Assembly (NCBI GenBank): GCA_964617335.1
Contig: CAZTXG010000005.1
Location: 1-64,000, forward strand
Reading direction: 5' to 3'
DNA: 64,000 nt
From: UBA2658 sp964617335
GTDB lineage: Bacteria; Bacillota; Clostridia; Oscillospirales; Oscillospiraceae
Shown here: positions 40,748 to 48,803 of the stretch, one piece after another
How the letters are laid out: every line of letters begins with the position of its first letter
Position numbering within the stretch: the first letter of the stretch is position 1
Notes under the pieces: model-generated
Databases searched by the model: none
What the model saw: the letters and a program-made list of their open reading frames with translations, nothing else
Told to the model about the DNA's origin: nothing
Position numbers and translations under genes: made by a program

Positions 40748-41591
40748 GCTTTTAAATATTACGAAACGCTTCGGAAGCCTTACAGCTCTTGATAATGTGA
40801 GCATAAGCCTTGGCGAAAACCGCATATACGGGCTTTTAGGCTCAAACGGCGCAGGCAAAACCACGCTGCTGAATATCATCACAAACCGGCTTTATCCGGA
40901 TTCGGGGCAGCTGCTTATAGACGGGGAGGATGCAGCGGATAACGACCGTGCCCTTGGCAAGGTTTTTATGATTGGTGAGGCAAATCTCTATCCGGATGAC
41001 ATGAAGGTGCGCCGTGCCTTTCAGGCGGCACAGATGTTTTACCCTGATTTTGACATGGAAAACGCAAAAAAGGTATCAAGGCTCTTTGGTCTTGATACCC
41101 ATAGGAAAATAAAAAACCTCTCCACCGGCTACGGGTCTATTTTCCGCCTTGTGCTTGCCCTGTCGGTTAATACACCCTATCTTCTTCTGGATGAGCCTGT
41201 TTTGGGTCTTGATGCCCGTCACAGGGATATGTTTTATAAGCTGCTGCTGGAAAAATACGCCCGTAATCCCTGCACAATCCTTATCTCCACTCATCTTATA
41301 CAGGAGGCGGCAGATCTTATGGAGCATGCCCTTATAATCCACAGGGGAAGGCTTCTTCACAACAAGTCCGCAGAGGAGCTGCTTGAAGGGGCGTATAACA
41401 TATCCGGGCCTATAGGTCTTATGGATGCCTACCTTTCAGGAAAGACTGTAATTTCCGAAGGAGTTCTGGGCGGCTTGAAAACTGCCTGTGTGGAGGGAAT
41501 TCCGGAAGCTGTGCCAATGGGTCTTGAAACAGGGCGCCTTGACCTTCAGGACTATTTTATAAGCCTTATGAACAGGGAGGACAGAAAATGA
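40737..41591 (+). CDS. ABC transporter ATP-binding protein
   Basis: This 284-residue ATPase powers the permease encoded next. It shows Walker A GSNGAGKTT (about residues 35-43), the degenerate signature LSTGYGS in place of LSGGQ, Walker B YLLLDEPVLGLD and the switch histidine in STHL. The last 75 residues diverge from other ATPases, as in the YtrB/EcsA-like group. The ATG at 40737 has AGAGG eight bases before it and overlaps the regulator by 11 bases; the ATG at 40731 is too close to that site. The substrate is unknown. Confidence 0.9.
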   Translation: MAIELLNITKRFGSLTALDNVSISLGENRIYGLLGSNGAGKTTLLNIITNRLYPDSGQLLIDGEDAADNDRALGKVFMIGEANLYPDDMKVRRAFQAAQMFYPDFDMENAKKVSRLFGLDTHRKIKNLSTGYGSIFRLVLALSVNTPYLLLDEPVLGLDARHRDMFYKLLLEKYARNPCTILISTHLIQEAADLMEHALIIHRGRLLHNKSAEELLEGAYNISGPIGLMDAYLSGKTVISEGVLGGLKTACVEGIPEAVPMGLETGRLDLQDYFISLMNREDRK

Positions 41592-42352
41592 AAAACATAA
41601 ACCTGTTGCCAATCTTTCGCTACCGCCTTAAAAGCTCGTTTATGAGTGTCTGTATTTTCTATGGAATAATGCTTCTTCTAAACGTCTTGTTTGCAGTATC
41701 CGTCATCGGCTTTTCCGGCGATGCTTCCGGCGGCTCTTTATCGTCTTACACCTTTTCAGCCTCCATAATGACCTTTGTCCTTGGCATTTGCTCTGTGCGT
41801 GAGGATTTAAGGCTGTCAATACAGCATGGTGTAAGCCGTAAAACCGGTTTTATCGCCGGTATATGCTCCGCTTTATGCATAGGGCTTTCCCTTGCCTTGG
41901 CGGGACAGCTTTTACTTGGGGTTTCCCAGTTTGCCCTTCGAGACAGCGATAACTTTTATATCACAGACATTTTCCAGATGGTATACCTTAATAATTTCAT
42001 CGGACAGCTTAACTTCTCCCAGCATGTGCAAGGGGTATTTTTCGGCTTTTCTGCCCTTATCTGCGCCCATATGGCCGGAACTCTCATATCCCTTGTTTTT
42101 TACAGGCTGAATAAAATATGGACAGTTATTGTCGCCGTGGGAACACCGGCCTTTTTCATAATCGGTCTTCCCCTGCTGGTTTACAAAACTGCTCTTTGGA
42201 GGATAATAGGCGAGCCGATGCAAGCCTTTTATAAGTGGTTTATTAAAAGCCCTTTTTCAGCCTTCATATTCTTTCTTGCCCTTACAGCTGTTTTAAGTCT
42301 GTTTTCATATCTGCTCATTCGACGGGCTCCCATAAAGCCCGCGGCAGGCTAA
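41588..42352 (+). CDS. ABC transporter permease
   Basis: This 254-residue membrane protein has about six hydrophobic segments and begins inside the ATPase stop (ATGA), so the two are made together. It has no extracytoplasmic binding partner in the operon, which suggests an exporter or a stress sensor of the YtrC/ABC-2 kind rather than an importer. The C-terminus is cytoplasmic and basic (LLIRRAPIKPAAG). The substrate cannot be told from the sequence. Confidence 0.8.
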   Translation: MKNINLLPIFRYRLKSSFMSVCIFYGIMLLLNVLFAVSVIGFSGDASGGSLSSYTFSASIMTFVLGICSVREDLRLSIQHGVSRKTGFIAGICSALCIGLSLALAGQLLLGVSQFALRDSDNFYITDIFQMVYLNNFIGQLNFSQHVQGVFFGFSALICAHMAGTLISLVFYRLNKIWTVIVAVGTPAFFIIGLPLLVYKTALWRIIGEPMQAFYKWFIKSPFSAFIFFLALTAVLSLFSYLLIRRAPIKPAAG

Positions 42353-42365
42353 AATTTAAAATGTA

Positions 42366-42407
42366 TATAAAAATTGCGGCTCCTGCTAAAAAACAAGGAG
42401 CCGCAAT
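42366..42407 (-). terminator. Intrinsic terminator of the 59-residue gene
   Basis: A perfect 12-bp stem (ATTGCGGCTCCT and its complement, 42373-42384 and 42396-42407) is followed on the minus strand by TTTTATAT. It starts three bases after the stop of the small gene. It may also help stop the convergent ABC operon. Confidence 0.85.
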
Positions 42408-42409
42408 GC

Positions 42410-42589
42410 TTATTCAATTTTCAGTGTATCAACAAAGGCCTGCATTTCCTGTTTTGAGCCAATGCTGTGGGTTTTGTCGATTAGCTTTTGCCGCTGCTCT
42501 ATAGACAGGGAGTCAAAATACGCTGCTGCATCCCTATTTTGCAGCAGAGCCATGCCAAAACCCAAAGGCAGCTCCTGAAGATAATCCAT
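42410..42589 (-). CDS. Small conserved-looking protein, 59 residues
   Basis: The protein opens MDYLQELPLGFGMALLQNRD, has AAYFDSLSIEQRQKLIDKTH in the middle and ends VDTLKIE. The LP..L..AL..N..A...F..LS pattern resembles the C-terminal helical part of YdeI/OmdA-like proteins, but this is only a pattern match. An AAAGGAATGG site lies before the ATG and a strong terminator follows, which supports a real gene. Its function is unknown. Confidence 0.8.
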   Translation of the reverse strand: MDYLQELPLGFGMALLQNRDAAAYFDSLSIEQRQKLIDKTHSIGSKQEMQAFVDTLKIE

Positions 42590-42751
42590 TTTTATACCAT
42601 TCCTTTCTGCCGTGCCCCAAGGGGAAAGACCCCAACAATTAATTTGTGTATGGCGGAGTTTCCCGCAGTTGGCACTTTGCCATTAAATTAAGCCAAAGTT
42701 CCTCTAAGCTTAGTTTGTCAGGCCCTGGTCTGATTATTCAAAAAAAGGCAT

Positions 42752-42784
42752 AAAAATCACGGCATGGCAATAACCAGGCCGTGA
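42752..42784 (-). terminator. Intrinsic terminator of the 43-residue gene
   Basis: TCACGGC pairs with GCCGTGA around a 14-base loop, followed by TTTTTATG on the minus strand. It lies eight bases after the stop of the small basic gene at 42792. Confidence 0.75.
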
Positions 42785-42791
42785 AAGAAAA

Positions 42792-42923
42792 CTATTTTTC
42801 TGTTATGGTTTTGGCCTTCTTTTTTGTATGCTTCGCCTCGCCCTGAAGCTCCGGTACAGGCTCCTGCTCATTTTTTCCCGCTCCCCGACTTATCTCCGGC
42901 CGCTTCATTCCCTGCTTTGCCAT
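42792..42923 (-). CDS. Small basic protein, 43 residues
   Basis: The whole protein is MAKQGMKRPEISRGAGKNEQ, then EPVPELQGEAKHTKKKAKTI, then TEK. It is rich in lysine and likely disordered. A good GAGGTGAT site precedes the ATG and a terminator follows, so I call it a gene. It resembles short Clostridia proteins I recall only as uncharacterised; no role can be given. Confidence 0.7.
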   Translation of the reverse strand: MAKQGMKRPEISRGAGKNEQEPVPELQGEAKHTKKKAKTITEK

Positions 42924-43019
42924 AGTATCACCTCATATAAAGTGTCTGCAAAAAGGCAAATATTATACATTTAAATATAGGCGCATATTAAGCCTGACAG
43001 GGCTTCGCCTGCAAAGGCG

Positions 43020-43196
43020 CTACTTTTTAAAAATTCCGGCGATTAGAATGCCCAGTATAGCTCCGTAAACAGTGGAAATGTATGGATTCGACGTTATGGG
43101 GCAAGCTCCGCTGGAGCAGCCTACAAACTTATAGTACAAAAAACCCAGCACAGCCCCAAGGACAGCACCGATAATATAGATTATTAATGCTTTCAT
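43020..43196 (-). CDS. DUF6132-like small membrane protein, 58 residues
   Basis: The protein has two hydrophobic segments (IIYIIGAVLGAVLGFLYY, and VYGAILGILIAGIF) around the loop FVGCSSGACPITSNPYIS. That CxxGxCPITSNP loop is characteristic of DUF6132-type proteins, often found near thiol or sulfur-handling genes; the two cysteines may be functional, but no such neighbour is present here. A GAGGTGG site precedes the ATG. Confidence 0.8.
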   Translation of the reverse strand: MKALIIYIIGAVLGAVLGFLYYKFVGCSSGACPITSNPYISTVYGAILGILIAGIFKK

Positions 43197-43284
43197 AAAA
43201 CCACCTCAGCTATACTTTATATATAAATGATATAAAAAGCTGTGACCGGGTCACTGTGGGGGTTTTTAAAAATGCCGAATAAAT

Positions 43285-43316
43285 AAAACCCCGCAGCCGA
43301 AATGGCTGCGGGGTTT
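43285..43316. terminator. Terminator of the tRNA operon
   Basis: AAAACCCCGCAGCC pairs perfectly with GGCTGCGGGGTTTT around a short loop. It lies directly after the CCA end of tRNA-Lys and is symmetrical enough to work in both directions. Confidence 0.88.
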
Positions 43317-43392
43317 TGGTGACTCAGCGGGGATTCGAACCCCGGACCCTCTGCTTAAAAGGCAGATGCTCTGCCTGCTGAGCTACTGAATC
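43317..43392 (-). tRNA. tRNA-Lys (anticodon TTT)
   Basis: The 76-base cloverleaf has the acceptor pair GATTCAG/CTGAGTC, the anticodon loop CTTTTAA, GGTTCGAATCC in the T arm, and an encoded CCA end. It is the last gene of a five-tRNA operon. Confidence 0.97.
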
Positions 43393-43402
43393 ACAAGAAA
43401 AT

Positions 43403-43476
43403 TGGCTGGGATAGCAGGGCTCGAACCTACAATACCAGAGTCAAAGTCTAGTGTGTTACCATTACACTATATCCCA
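43403..43476 (-). tRNA. tRNA-Gln (anticodon TTG)
   Basis: The 74-base gene has acceptor arms TGGGATA/TATCCCA, the anticodon loop CTTTGAC and an encoded GCCA end. It is fourth in the operon. Confidence 0.96.
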
Positions 43477-43516
43477 ATGTGACAATGTAAATTCAAGCTG
43501 AAACAAAGAATTATAA

Positions 43517-43594
43517 TGGGGTGGATAAAGGGATTCGAACCCTCGACACCCGGAACCACAATCCGGTGCTCTAACCAACTGAGCTATACCCACC
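43517..43594 (-). tRNA. tRNA-His (anticodon GTG)
   Basis: The cloverleaf has acceptor arms GTGGGTA/TATCCAC, the anticodon loop TTGTGGT and an encoded CCA. The extra 5' G (position -1) opposite the C discriminator, needed by HisRS, is encoded at 43594. Confidence 0.96.
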
Positions 43595-43636
43595 ATATCT
43601 GCATTATAACTTTCAAAAACGGAAACCTTCGGAAAT

Positions 43637-43713
43637 TGGTACGCCAGAAGGGACTCGAACCCCTGACCTACTGCTTAGAAGGCAGTTGCTCTATCCACCT
43701 GAGCTACTGGCGC
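43637..43713 (-). tRNA. tRNA-Arg (anticodon TCT)
   Basis: The 77-base gene has acceptor arms GCGCCAG/CTGGCGT, the anticodon loop CTTCTAA and an encoded ACCA end. It decodes AGA/AGG. Confidence 0.96.
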
Positions 43714-43798
43714 ATATCAAGCTTCGCCAAACCCTTTCGTCCTCCGTCTCCCAACCTTCATCCTTCGCCCATCTCGCGGCGAAGCGGATTCGACGCAC

Positions 43799-43872
43799 TG
43801 GAGCGGGCGATGGGGATCGAACCCACGTATCCAGCTTGGAAGGCTGGTGTTCTACCATTGAACTACGCCCGC
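43799..43872 (-). tRNA. tRNA-Gly (anticodon TCC)
   Basis: The 74-base gene has acceptor arms GCGGGCG/CGCCCGC, the anticodon loop CTTCCAA and an encoded TCCA end. It is first in the operon, about 13 bases after the predicted transcription start. Confidence 0.97.
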
Positions 43873-43891
43873 AAAAATGTTCAGCCAAGAG

Positions 43892-43920
43892 ATGATACCA
43901 TTATTACAGGTAATTGTCAA
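43892..43920 (-). promoter_or_regulatory. Promoter of the tRNA operon
   Basis: On the minus strand a perfect TTGACA (43920-43915) and TATCAT (43897-43892) lie 17 bases apart, just upstream of tRNA-Gly. This is one of the strongest sigma-A matches in the window. Confidence 0.85.
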
Positions 43921-43979
43921 TATTATAAATCATAGTTTTTTGTTTGTTTTTTTAACCGGCGGGGAATTAATCCCCGCCT

Positions 43980-44327
43980 TTACAGTATTACAATGGTTAT
44001 TCCGTTGTTGTGCCTTTCTAAGTCCGAGTCAGAGCGAAGCTCGGGGCAAACATCAAAAGCCCTGCGTGTGGCCTCGCTGAAAATCGAAAAATCCTCACCG
44101 AAGATAAAGTCTTTTATATAGCCCTTTTCCCTCTGTTCTCCTAGGTATCGCCGGCTGTCAGTGCGGATTTTGCCGCCTTTTCCCGTGGAGCCGTAGCCAT
44201 GGATTACTTTAATAGCGCCGCAGCCCCAGCTTTTTCCGTTGCGTATATTATAAGTAAGCCTTTTAACAGCATCGGAGGAGGTGGGCATATCGGCCTTTAT
44301 ATTGACCTCTTTAAGGTATCCCGGCAT
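43980..44327 (-). CDS. Small Smr-domain-like protein
   Basis: The 115 residues contain VIHGYGSTGKGGKIRTDSRR, which resembles the HGxG loop of Smr domains in MutS2 and related nucleases, preceded by a VNIKADMPTSSDAVKRL segment like the start of a Smr domain. It begins nine bases after the iorB stop and so appears co-transcribed with iorAB. A short GC-rich hairpin (GGCGGGG/CCCCGCC) follows the gene. Nucleic acid binding or cleavage is inferred from the domain only, and a link to the oxidoreductase is not obvious. Confidence 0.75.
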   Translation of the reverse strand: MPGYLKEVNIKADMPTSSDAVKRLTYNIRNGKSWGCGAIKVIHGYGSTGKGGKIRTDSRRYLGEQREKGYIKDFIFGEDFSIFSEATRRAFDVCPELRSDSDLERHNNGITIVIL

Positions 44328-44335
44328 AACCCCAC

Positions 44336-44926
44336 CTATAGATTTTTCAGGGCATACTCCCGTCCGAGGGAGAAAGCTTTTTGGTTTAATTCCAAAAACT
44401 TGGGCTTCACACAGGCTTTTAAGGCATTTTGCCAGGCCTCCTCGGGAAAATCCGCCAAGGCGGATAAAACGCCGATTAGCACAACGTTTACGGATTTTGC
44501 GTTGCCTGCTGTGCCTGCCATAGAAAGTGCATCACAGGAAATAAGCTTTACACCCTTGTCAATCAGTTTTTCGCCTACCTGCTCCGGGTATTTCATAAGT
44601 CCTGTAATAACCGGCATGGGGCTTATGGGGCGGTCGTTCATTATAAGGGTGCCGCCTTTTTTAAGGTATGAGGCCCAGCGGGCCGCCTCCAGCCGCTCAA
44701 AGGCAAGGATATAATCTGCCTCACCCTCATCAACTATGGGCGAATAGACCTTTTCGCCAAAGCGCACATAGGTTACAACGCTGCCGCCCCTCTGGCTCAT
44801 GCCGTGAACCTCGGAAACCTTAACGTCAAAGCCCTTTTCTGTAAGAACACTTCCCAGAATGCGGGAGGCAAGAAGAGTTCCCTGACCGCCGACACCTACT
44901 ATCATTATAGATTTAACTTCAGTCAT
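44336..44926 (-). CDS. iorB: Indolepyruvate ferredoxin oxidoreductase, beta subunit
   Basis: IorB pairs with IorA to oxidise aryl pyruvates (from aromatic amino acid transamination) to aryl-acetyl-CoA with reduction of ferredoxin. The 196 residues match the gamma-type 2-oxoacid oxidoreductase fold: IMIVGVGGQGTLLASRIL at the start, SEVHGMSQRGGSVVTYVRFG, and NVVLIGVLSAL. Its ATG touches the iorA stop (TAGATG), so the two are coupled. Confidence 0.95.
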   Translation of the reverse strand: MTEVKSIMIVGVGGQGTLLASRILGSVLTEKGFDVKVSEVHGMSQRGGSVVTYVRFGEKVYSPIVDEGEADYILAFERLEAARWASYLKKGGTLIMNDRPISPMPVITGLMKYPEQVGEKLIDKGVKLISCDALSMAGTAGNAKSVNVVLIGVLSALADFPEEAWQNALKACVKPKFLELNQKAFSLGREYALKNL

Positions 44927-46672
44927 CTATTTGCCCTCCTTTTTGCCTATAGCCTCAAAGGCGCACATCTTCACGCAAAGCTCGCAGCCCACGCAAAGGG
45001 TTTCGTCTATGGTGGCCTTTTTATCGGAAAAGCTTATGGCGGGGCAGCCAATGCCCATGCACTTTTTGCAGCCTACGCACTTTTCGTGGTCAATAGAAAG
45101 AGCGGGAGCAAGCTTTGCCCGAATTTCCGGAATAAGGACACAGGGCCGCCTTGCTATTATAACCGAAGGCTCTTCCATCCTAAGCTCTCTTACAACAAGG
45201 TCGGACAATCCCTTTAAGTCGTAGGGATCGCAGATAAAAACTCTGTTAACGCCCACGGCTTCGCAAAGCTTTTCTATGGATATCTGAGGGGCAGGAGAGC
45301 CTTTTATGGTTTTGCCTGTAGTGGGGTTATCCTGATGGCCTGTCATGCCTGTTATGGAGTTGTCCAAAATGAGAACCGTGCTTTGCCCCTTGTTGTAAAC
45401 AACATCGATAAGGCCTGTTATGCCGCTGTGGATAAAGGTGCTGTCGCCAATGACCGCAACAGTGTTTTTTGCCGCTTCCTCTCCGCAGACTGTGGTAAAG
45501 CCATGAAGATTCGGTATGGAGGCGCCCATGCAAACGGTGGTGTCCACAGAGGAAAGAGGGGGTGCGGCACCAAGGGTATAGCAGCCGATGTCACCCATAA
45601 CGGTGAGACCAAGCTTTGACAGAGTGTAGAAAAGTCCCCTGTGGGGGCAGCCGGGGCAAAGAGTCGGCGGACGGGCAGGCAGGTTTTCCCCAAAGCCAGT
45701 ACTCTCGGCAACAGAAAGCCCCAAAGCCTTTCGGATTTTGTTTTGGGAAAGCTCGCCGCAAAGCCCAAAAAGGTCCTTGCCGCCGGAAACCTTTATTCCC
45801 GCCGCCCGAACCTGAGATTCGATGACGGGGTCAAGCTCCTCTATAATAATGAGCTTATCCACCTTAGATGCAAAGTCGGCTATAAGCTTCATAGGCAGGG
45901 GGTTAACCATGCCAAGCTTTAAAACGCTTGCCTTTGGCAGACACTCTTTTAAATACTGATAGCAGACACCGGCTGTGATAAAGCCAAGGGAAGTGTCTCC
46001 CATTTCAACACGGTTTATGCTTGAAGTTTCGGCATATTCACTGAGCTTTTCCATGCGCTCTTCAACCAGCGGATGGCGTTTTATGGCGTTTCCGGGGGTC
46101 ATAACGTATTTCTGGACATTCTTTTCATAGGGCACAAGCTCTTTTTCAAGCCTATCAGACAGGCTTACAAGACTTTGGGAGTGGGCAACTCTTGTGGCTG
46201 TGCGCAGAAAAACCGGCGTGTCAAAATCCTCGGAAATTTCGAAGGCCAGCTTTGTAAATTCAATGCATTCGGCGCTGTCGGAAGGCTCCAGCATGGGAAG
46301 CTTTGCCGCAATGGCATAGTGGCGTGAGTCCTGCTCGTTTTGGCTGGAGTGCATTCCCGGGTCGTCTGCCACGGCGATTACAAGACCTGCTCCAACACCT
46401 GTGTATGAAACGGTGAACACAGGGTCTGCGCAGACGTTTAACCCCACGTGCTTCATGGCGCAAAAGCTTCTTGCTCCGCCAAAGCAGGCACCTATTGCCG
46501 CCTCTGCCGAAACCTTTTCGTTAGGCGCCCATTCGGAATATATTTCATCATAAAGGGCGACATTTTCTGTTATCTCTGTTGAGGGTGTTCCCGGATATGA
46601 GGAAACAAAGCGGCAGCCCGCCTCGTATAATCCCCGGGCAACGGCTGCGTTGCCCAGCATAAGCTGTTTCAT
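44927..46672 (-). CDS. iorA: Indolepyruvate ferredoxin oxidoreductase, alpha subunit
   Basis: This 581-residue subunit binds thiamine diphosphate and iron-sulfur clusters. In order it has the N-terminal 2-oxoacid oxidoreductase domain (SSYPGTPSTEITEN near 25), a middle domain, a TPP domain with GDIGCYTLG and VIGDSTFIHSGITGL, and a C-terminal ferredoxin part. That part has CVGCKKCMGIGCP and CVGCELCVKMCAFEA, the first with the CxxCxxCx4C spacing typical of IorA. The ATG at 46672 is preferred because GAAAGGA lies eight bases before it; an ATG at 46681 has no spacing. The pathway suggests amino acid fermentation. Confidence 0.96.
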   Translation of the reverse strand: MKQLMLGNAAVARGLYEAGCRFVSSYPGTPSTEITENVALYDEIYSEWAPNEKVSAEAAIGACFGGARSFCAMKHVGLNVCADPVFTVSYTGVGAGLVIAVADDPGMHSSQNEQDSRHYAIAAKLPMLEPSDSAECIEFTKLAFEISEDFDTPVFLRTATRVAHSQSLVSLSDRLEKELVPYEKNVQKYVMTPGNAIKRHPLVEERMEKLSEYAETSSINRVEMGDTSLGFITAGVCYQYLKECLPKASVLKLGMVNPLPMKLIADFASKVDKLIIIEELDPVIESQVRAAGIKVSGGKDLFGLCGELSQNKIRKALGLSVAESTGFGENLPARPPTLCPGCPHRGLFYTLSKLGLTVMGDIGCYTLGAAPPLSSVDTTVCMGASIPNLHGFTTVCGEEAAKNTVAVIGDSTFIHSGITGLIDVVYNKGQSTVLILDNSITGMTGHQDNPTTGKTIKGSPAPQISIEKLCEAVGVNRVFICDPYDLKGLSDLVVRELRMEEPSVIIARRPCVLIPEIRAKLAPALSIDHEKCVGCKKCMGIGCPAISFSDKKATIDETLCVGCELCVKMCAFEAIGKKEGK

Positions 46673-46880
46673 ATGTACCATCCTTTCAAGGCGCGCTTTG
46701 TCGCATTAAATCGTTCTTATCTTTAATACCTTATGGTAAGCCCAAAGCCCCCTGCCGTCAAGTGATTTTTCTTCCAAAACCTCTGCTTGCCAAAGCTTTT
46801 GTAGCCATATCCAAGACAGGGTGCTGTCTTTAAAATTATACAGTAATTTTACACAAGAAAGAGGAAGCTTAAGCTGCGTT

Positions 46881-48368
46881 TTACTTTGCGTGATAGAGCT
46901 TTCTTGTCAGATACTGGGGCTCATAGGTGATATTGACACCGAGGTGCTGGAAAATGTTTTCATCAACCCTTGAAAGGATAACCGTTGCGTGGGCCTCGCA
47001 GCATTTAAGCTTTGGAAGCTGCTCTATGGCAAGGGCAGCTAATGGGTCTGTCACAGCACATATGGAAAGGGCAATAAGCACCTCGTCGGTGTGCAGGCGG
47101 GGATTATGGTTTCCTAAATGGCTGACCTTAAGCTTTTGTATCGGCTCTATAACCTCAGGTGAAATAAGCAGCTTTTTGTCGTCTATGCCGCCGAGGGCCT
47201 TAAGAGCATTTAGAAGGCAGGCCGAGGCAGAGCCTAAAAGGGAGCTTGTTTTGCCGCAGATTATGCTGCCGTCGGGAAGCTCCATGGAAACTGCCGGAGC
47301 GCCTGTTTCCTCCGCCTTGGACAGGGCCGGCAAAACAACAGCCCTGTCTGTGGGTTTTATGCACAGATGATTCATTATCATCTCTATTTTATGAAGCTCA
47401 TTTTGCGAAGAATTTCCCTGCCTTATGGAGCAGGCTGTGGAATAATACCGGCGTATAACCTCCTGCTTTCCCGCTTCCCTGCAAATTTCATCATCGGTTA
47501 TGCAGTAACCGGCCATGTTAACGCTCATATCTGTGGGGCTTTTATAGGGTGAAACCCCGCTGATGCGCTCCATCATAGCGTTTAAAACGGGGAAGATATC
47601 CACATCCCTGTTATAGTTTACACTTGTTTCCCCATAGGCTTCAAGGTGGAAGGGGTCTATCATGTTAATGTCATCAAGGTCGGCTGTTGCCGCCTCATAG
47701 GCCAGATTAATAGGATGCTTTAAGGGAAGGTTCCATATGGGAAAAGTCTCAAACTTTGCGTAACCCGCCGGAATTCCTCTTTTATGCTCATGATAAAGCT
47801 GGGAAAGGCAGGTGGCCATTTTTCCGCTGCCCGGCCCCGGAGCTGTAACAACCACTAAAGAGCGGTCTGTTTCCACATATTCGTTTTTTCCAAAGCCCTC
47901 GTCGCTGACTATAAAAGAAGCGTTTGCGGGGTAGTCAGGTATCACAAAATGGCGGTATACCCGAAGCCCCAGCTTTTCAAGGCGCTCTTGAAATTTCTTT
48001 ACTACGGGCTGGTCGGAATACTGGGTTATAACCACGCTGCCCACATAAAGGCCGCTGGCACGAAAGGCGTCCACAAGTCTTAAAAGGTCAAGGTCATAGG
48101 TTATGCCCAAATCGCCCCGCACCTTGTTTCTTTCTATGTCATTGGTGCTGATAACGATAATAATCTCCGACTCCTCTTTAAGCTCCATAAGCATACGCAC
48201 TTTGCTGTCAGGCTCAAAACCCGGAAGAACACGGGCTGCGTGATAATCGTCAAAGAGCTTGCCGCCAAACTCAAGATACAGCTTTCCTCCTAACTGATTT
48301 ATTCGCCGGCTTATGTTCTCAGATTGCATCTTCAGATATTTTTCGTTGTCAAACCCATGCGGTTTCAT
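46881..48368 (-). CDS. DUF1846 (UPF0371) family protein
   Basis: The 495 residues match the UPF0371/DUF1846 family in length and in blocks such as GFDNEKYLKMQSENISRRI, LYLEFGGKLFDDYHAARVLP and VVTAPGPGSGKMATCLSQLY; the last looks like a phosphate-binding loop. Members have solved structures, but no settled biochemical role is known to me. It is read toward iorA across a 208-base spacer that shows a TATAAT on the minus strand near 46840 but no clear -35, so whether they share a transcript is unclear. Confidence 0.88.
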   Translation of the reverse strand: MKPHGFDNEKYLKMQSENISRRINQLGGKLYLEFGGKLFDDYHAARVLPGFEPDSKVRMLMELKEESEIIIVISTNDIERNKVRGDLGITYDLDLLRLVDAFRASGLYVGSVVITQYSDQPVVKKFQERLEKLGLRVYRHFVIPDYPANASFIVSDEGFGKNEYVETDRSLVVVTAPGPGSGKMATCLSQLYHEHKRGIPAGYAKFETFPIWNLPLKHPINLAYEAATADLDDINMIDPFHLEAYGETSVNYNRDVDIFPVLNAMMERISGVSPYKSPTDMSVNMAGYCITDDEICREAGKQEVIRRYYSTACSIRQGNSSQNELHKIEMIMNHLCIKPTDRAVVLPALSKAEETGAPAVSMELPDGSIICGKTSSLLGSASACLLNALKALGGIDDKKLLISPEVIEPIQKLKVSHLGNHNPRLHTDEVLIALSICAVTDPLAALAIEQLPKLKCCEAHATVILSRVDENIFQHLGVNITYEPQYLTRKLYHAK

Positions 48369-48803
48369 TTCTTCTCCCCCTGTTTTCCCTCTCTAATAAT
48401 TTGCGGCGCTCTAAACCCCTTCTCTCTCCTAAAGGCTTTTACAGCGCTTTGCAATAAAAACAAATTACTCTTTATTATAGCTTAAAGCTTTACCACATTC
48501 AAACAACAAATTGATTAAATACGCTTTTTCCCGTAAAATTCATAGAGTTTTTAGCTTTTCTATACACTGGCTTTCTCCTTTTACCCCTTTTTTTATTTTC
48601 AATTGTATGATACAATCTGCCAATAGAATATAATATCTCCGTTAGATATTATATCATAAATTCAAGGCGGATAACTTTCCGCCGCCCATTGATTTTTAAG
48701 GCCTCAAAAGACAAGCAGGAGCAGCTTGAAATAATGTTCCTCCGATTTTAATTTAAGGTTTTAATAATCATATTATGATTTACGAAAGAAGGCACATAGG
48801 CCA
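48369..48803. promoter_or_regulatory. Long AT-rich non-coding region with palindromes upstream of secA
   Basis: No gene is seen. The + strand carries a perfect ATTGTAT-g-ATACAAT palindrome (48602-48616), an 11-bp perfect inverted repeat ATATAATATCT/AGATATTATAT (48628-48654) and a small GGCGGA/TCCGCC hairpin (48666-48683). A TATAAT at 48629 could be the secA -10, overlapping the second palindrome, with TTGTAT at 48603 as a poorly spaced -35. The leader would be about 165 bases. Confidence 0.55.

Noticed and set aside
43516..43935. A 139-residue open frame across the tRNA cluster (GFEPSTPGTTIRCSNQLSY)
   Set aside because: It is the translation of tRNA genes on the opposite strand, a well-known source of false proteins.
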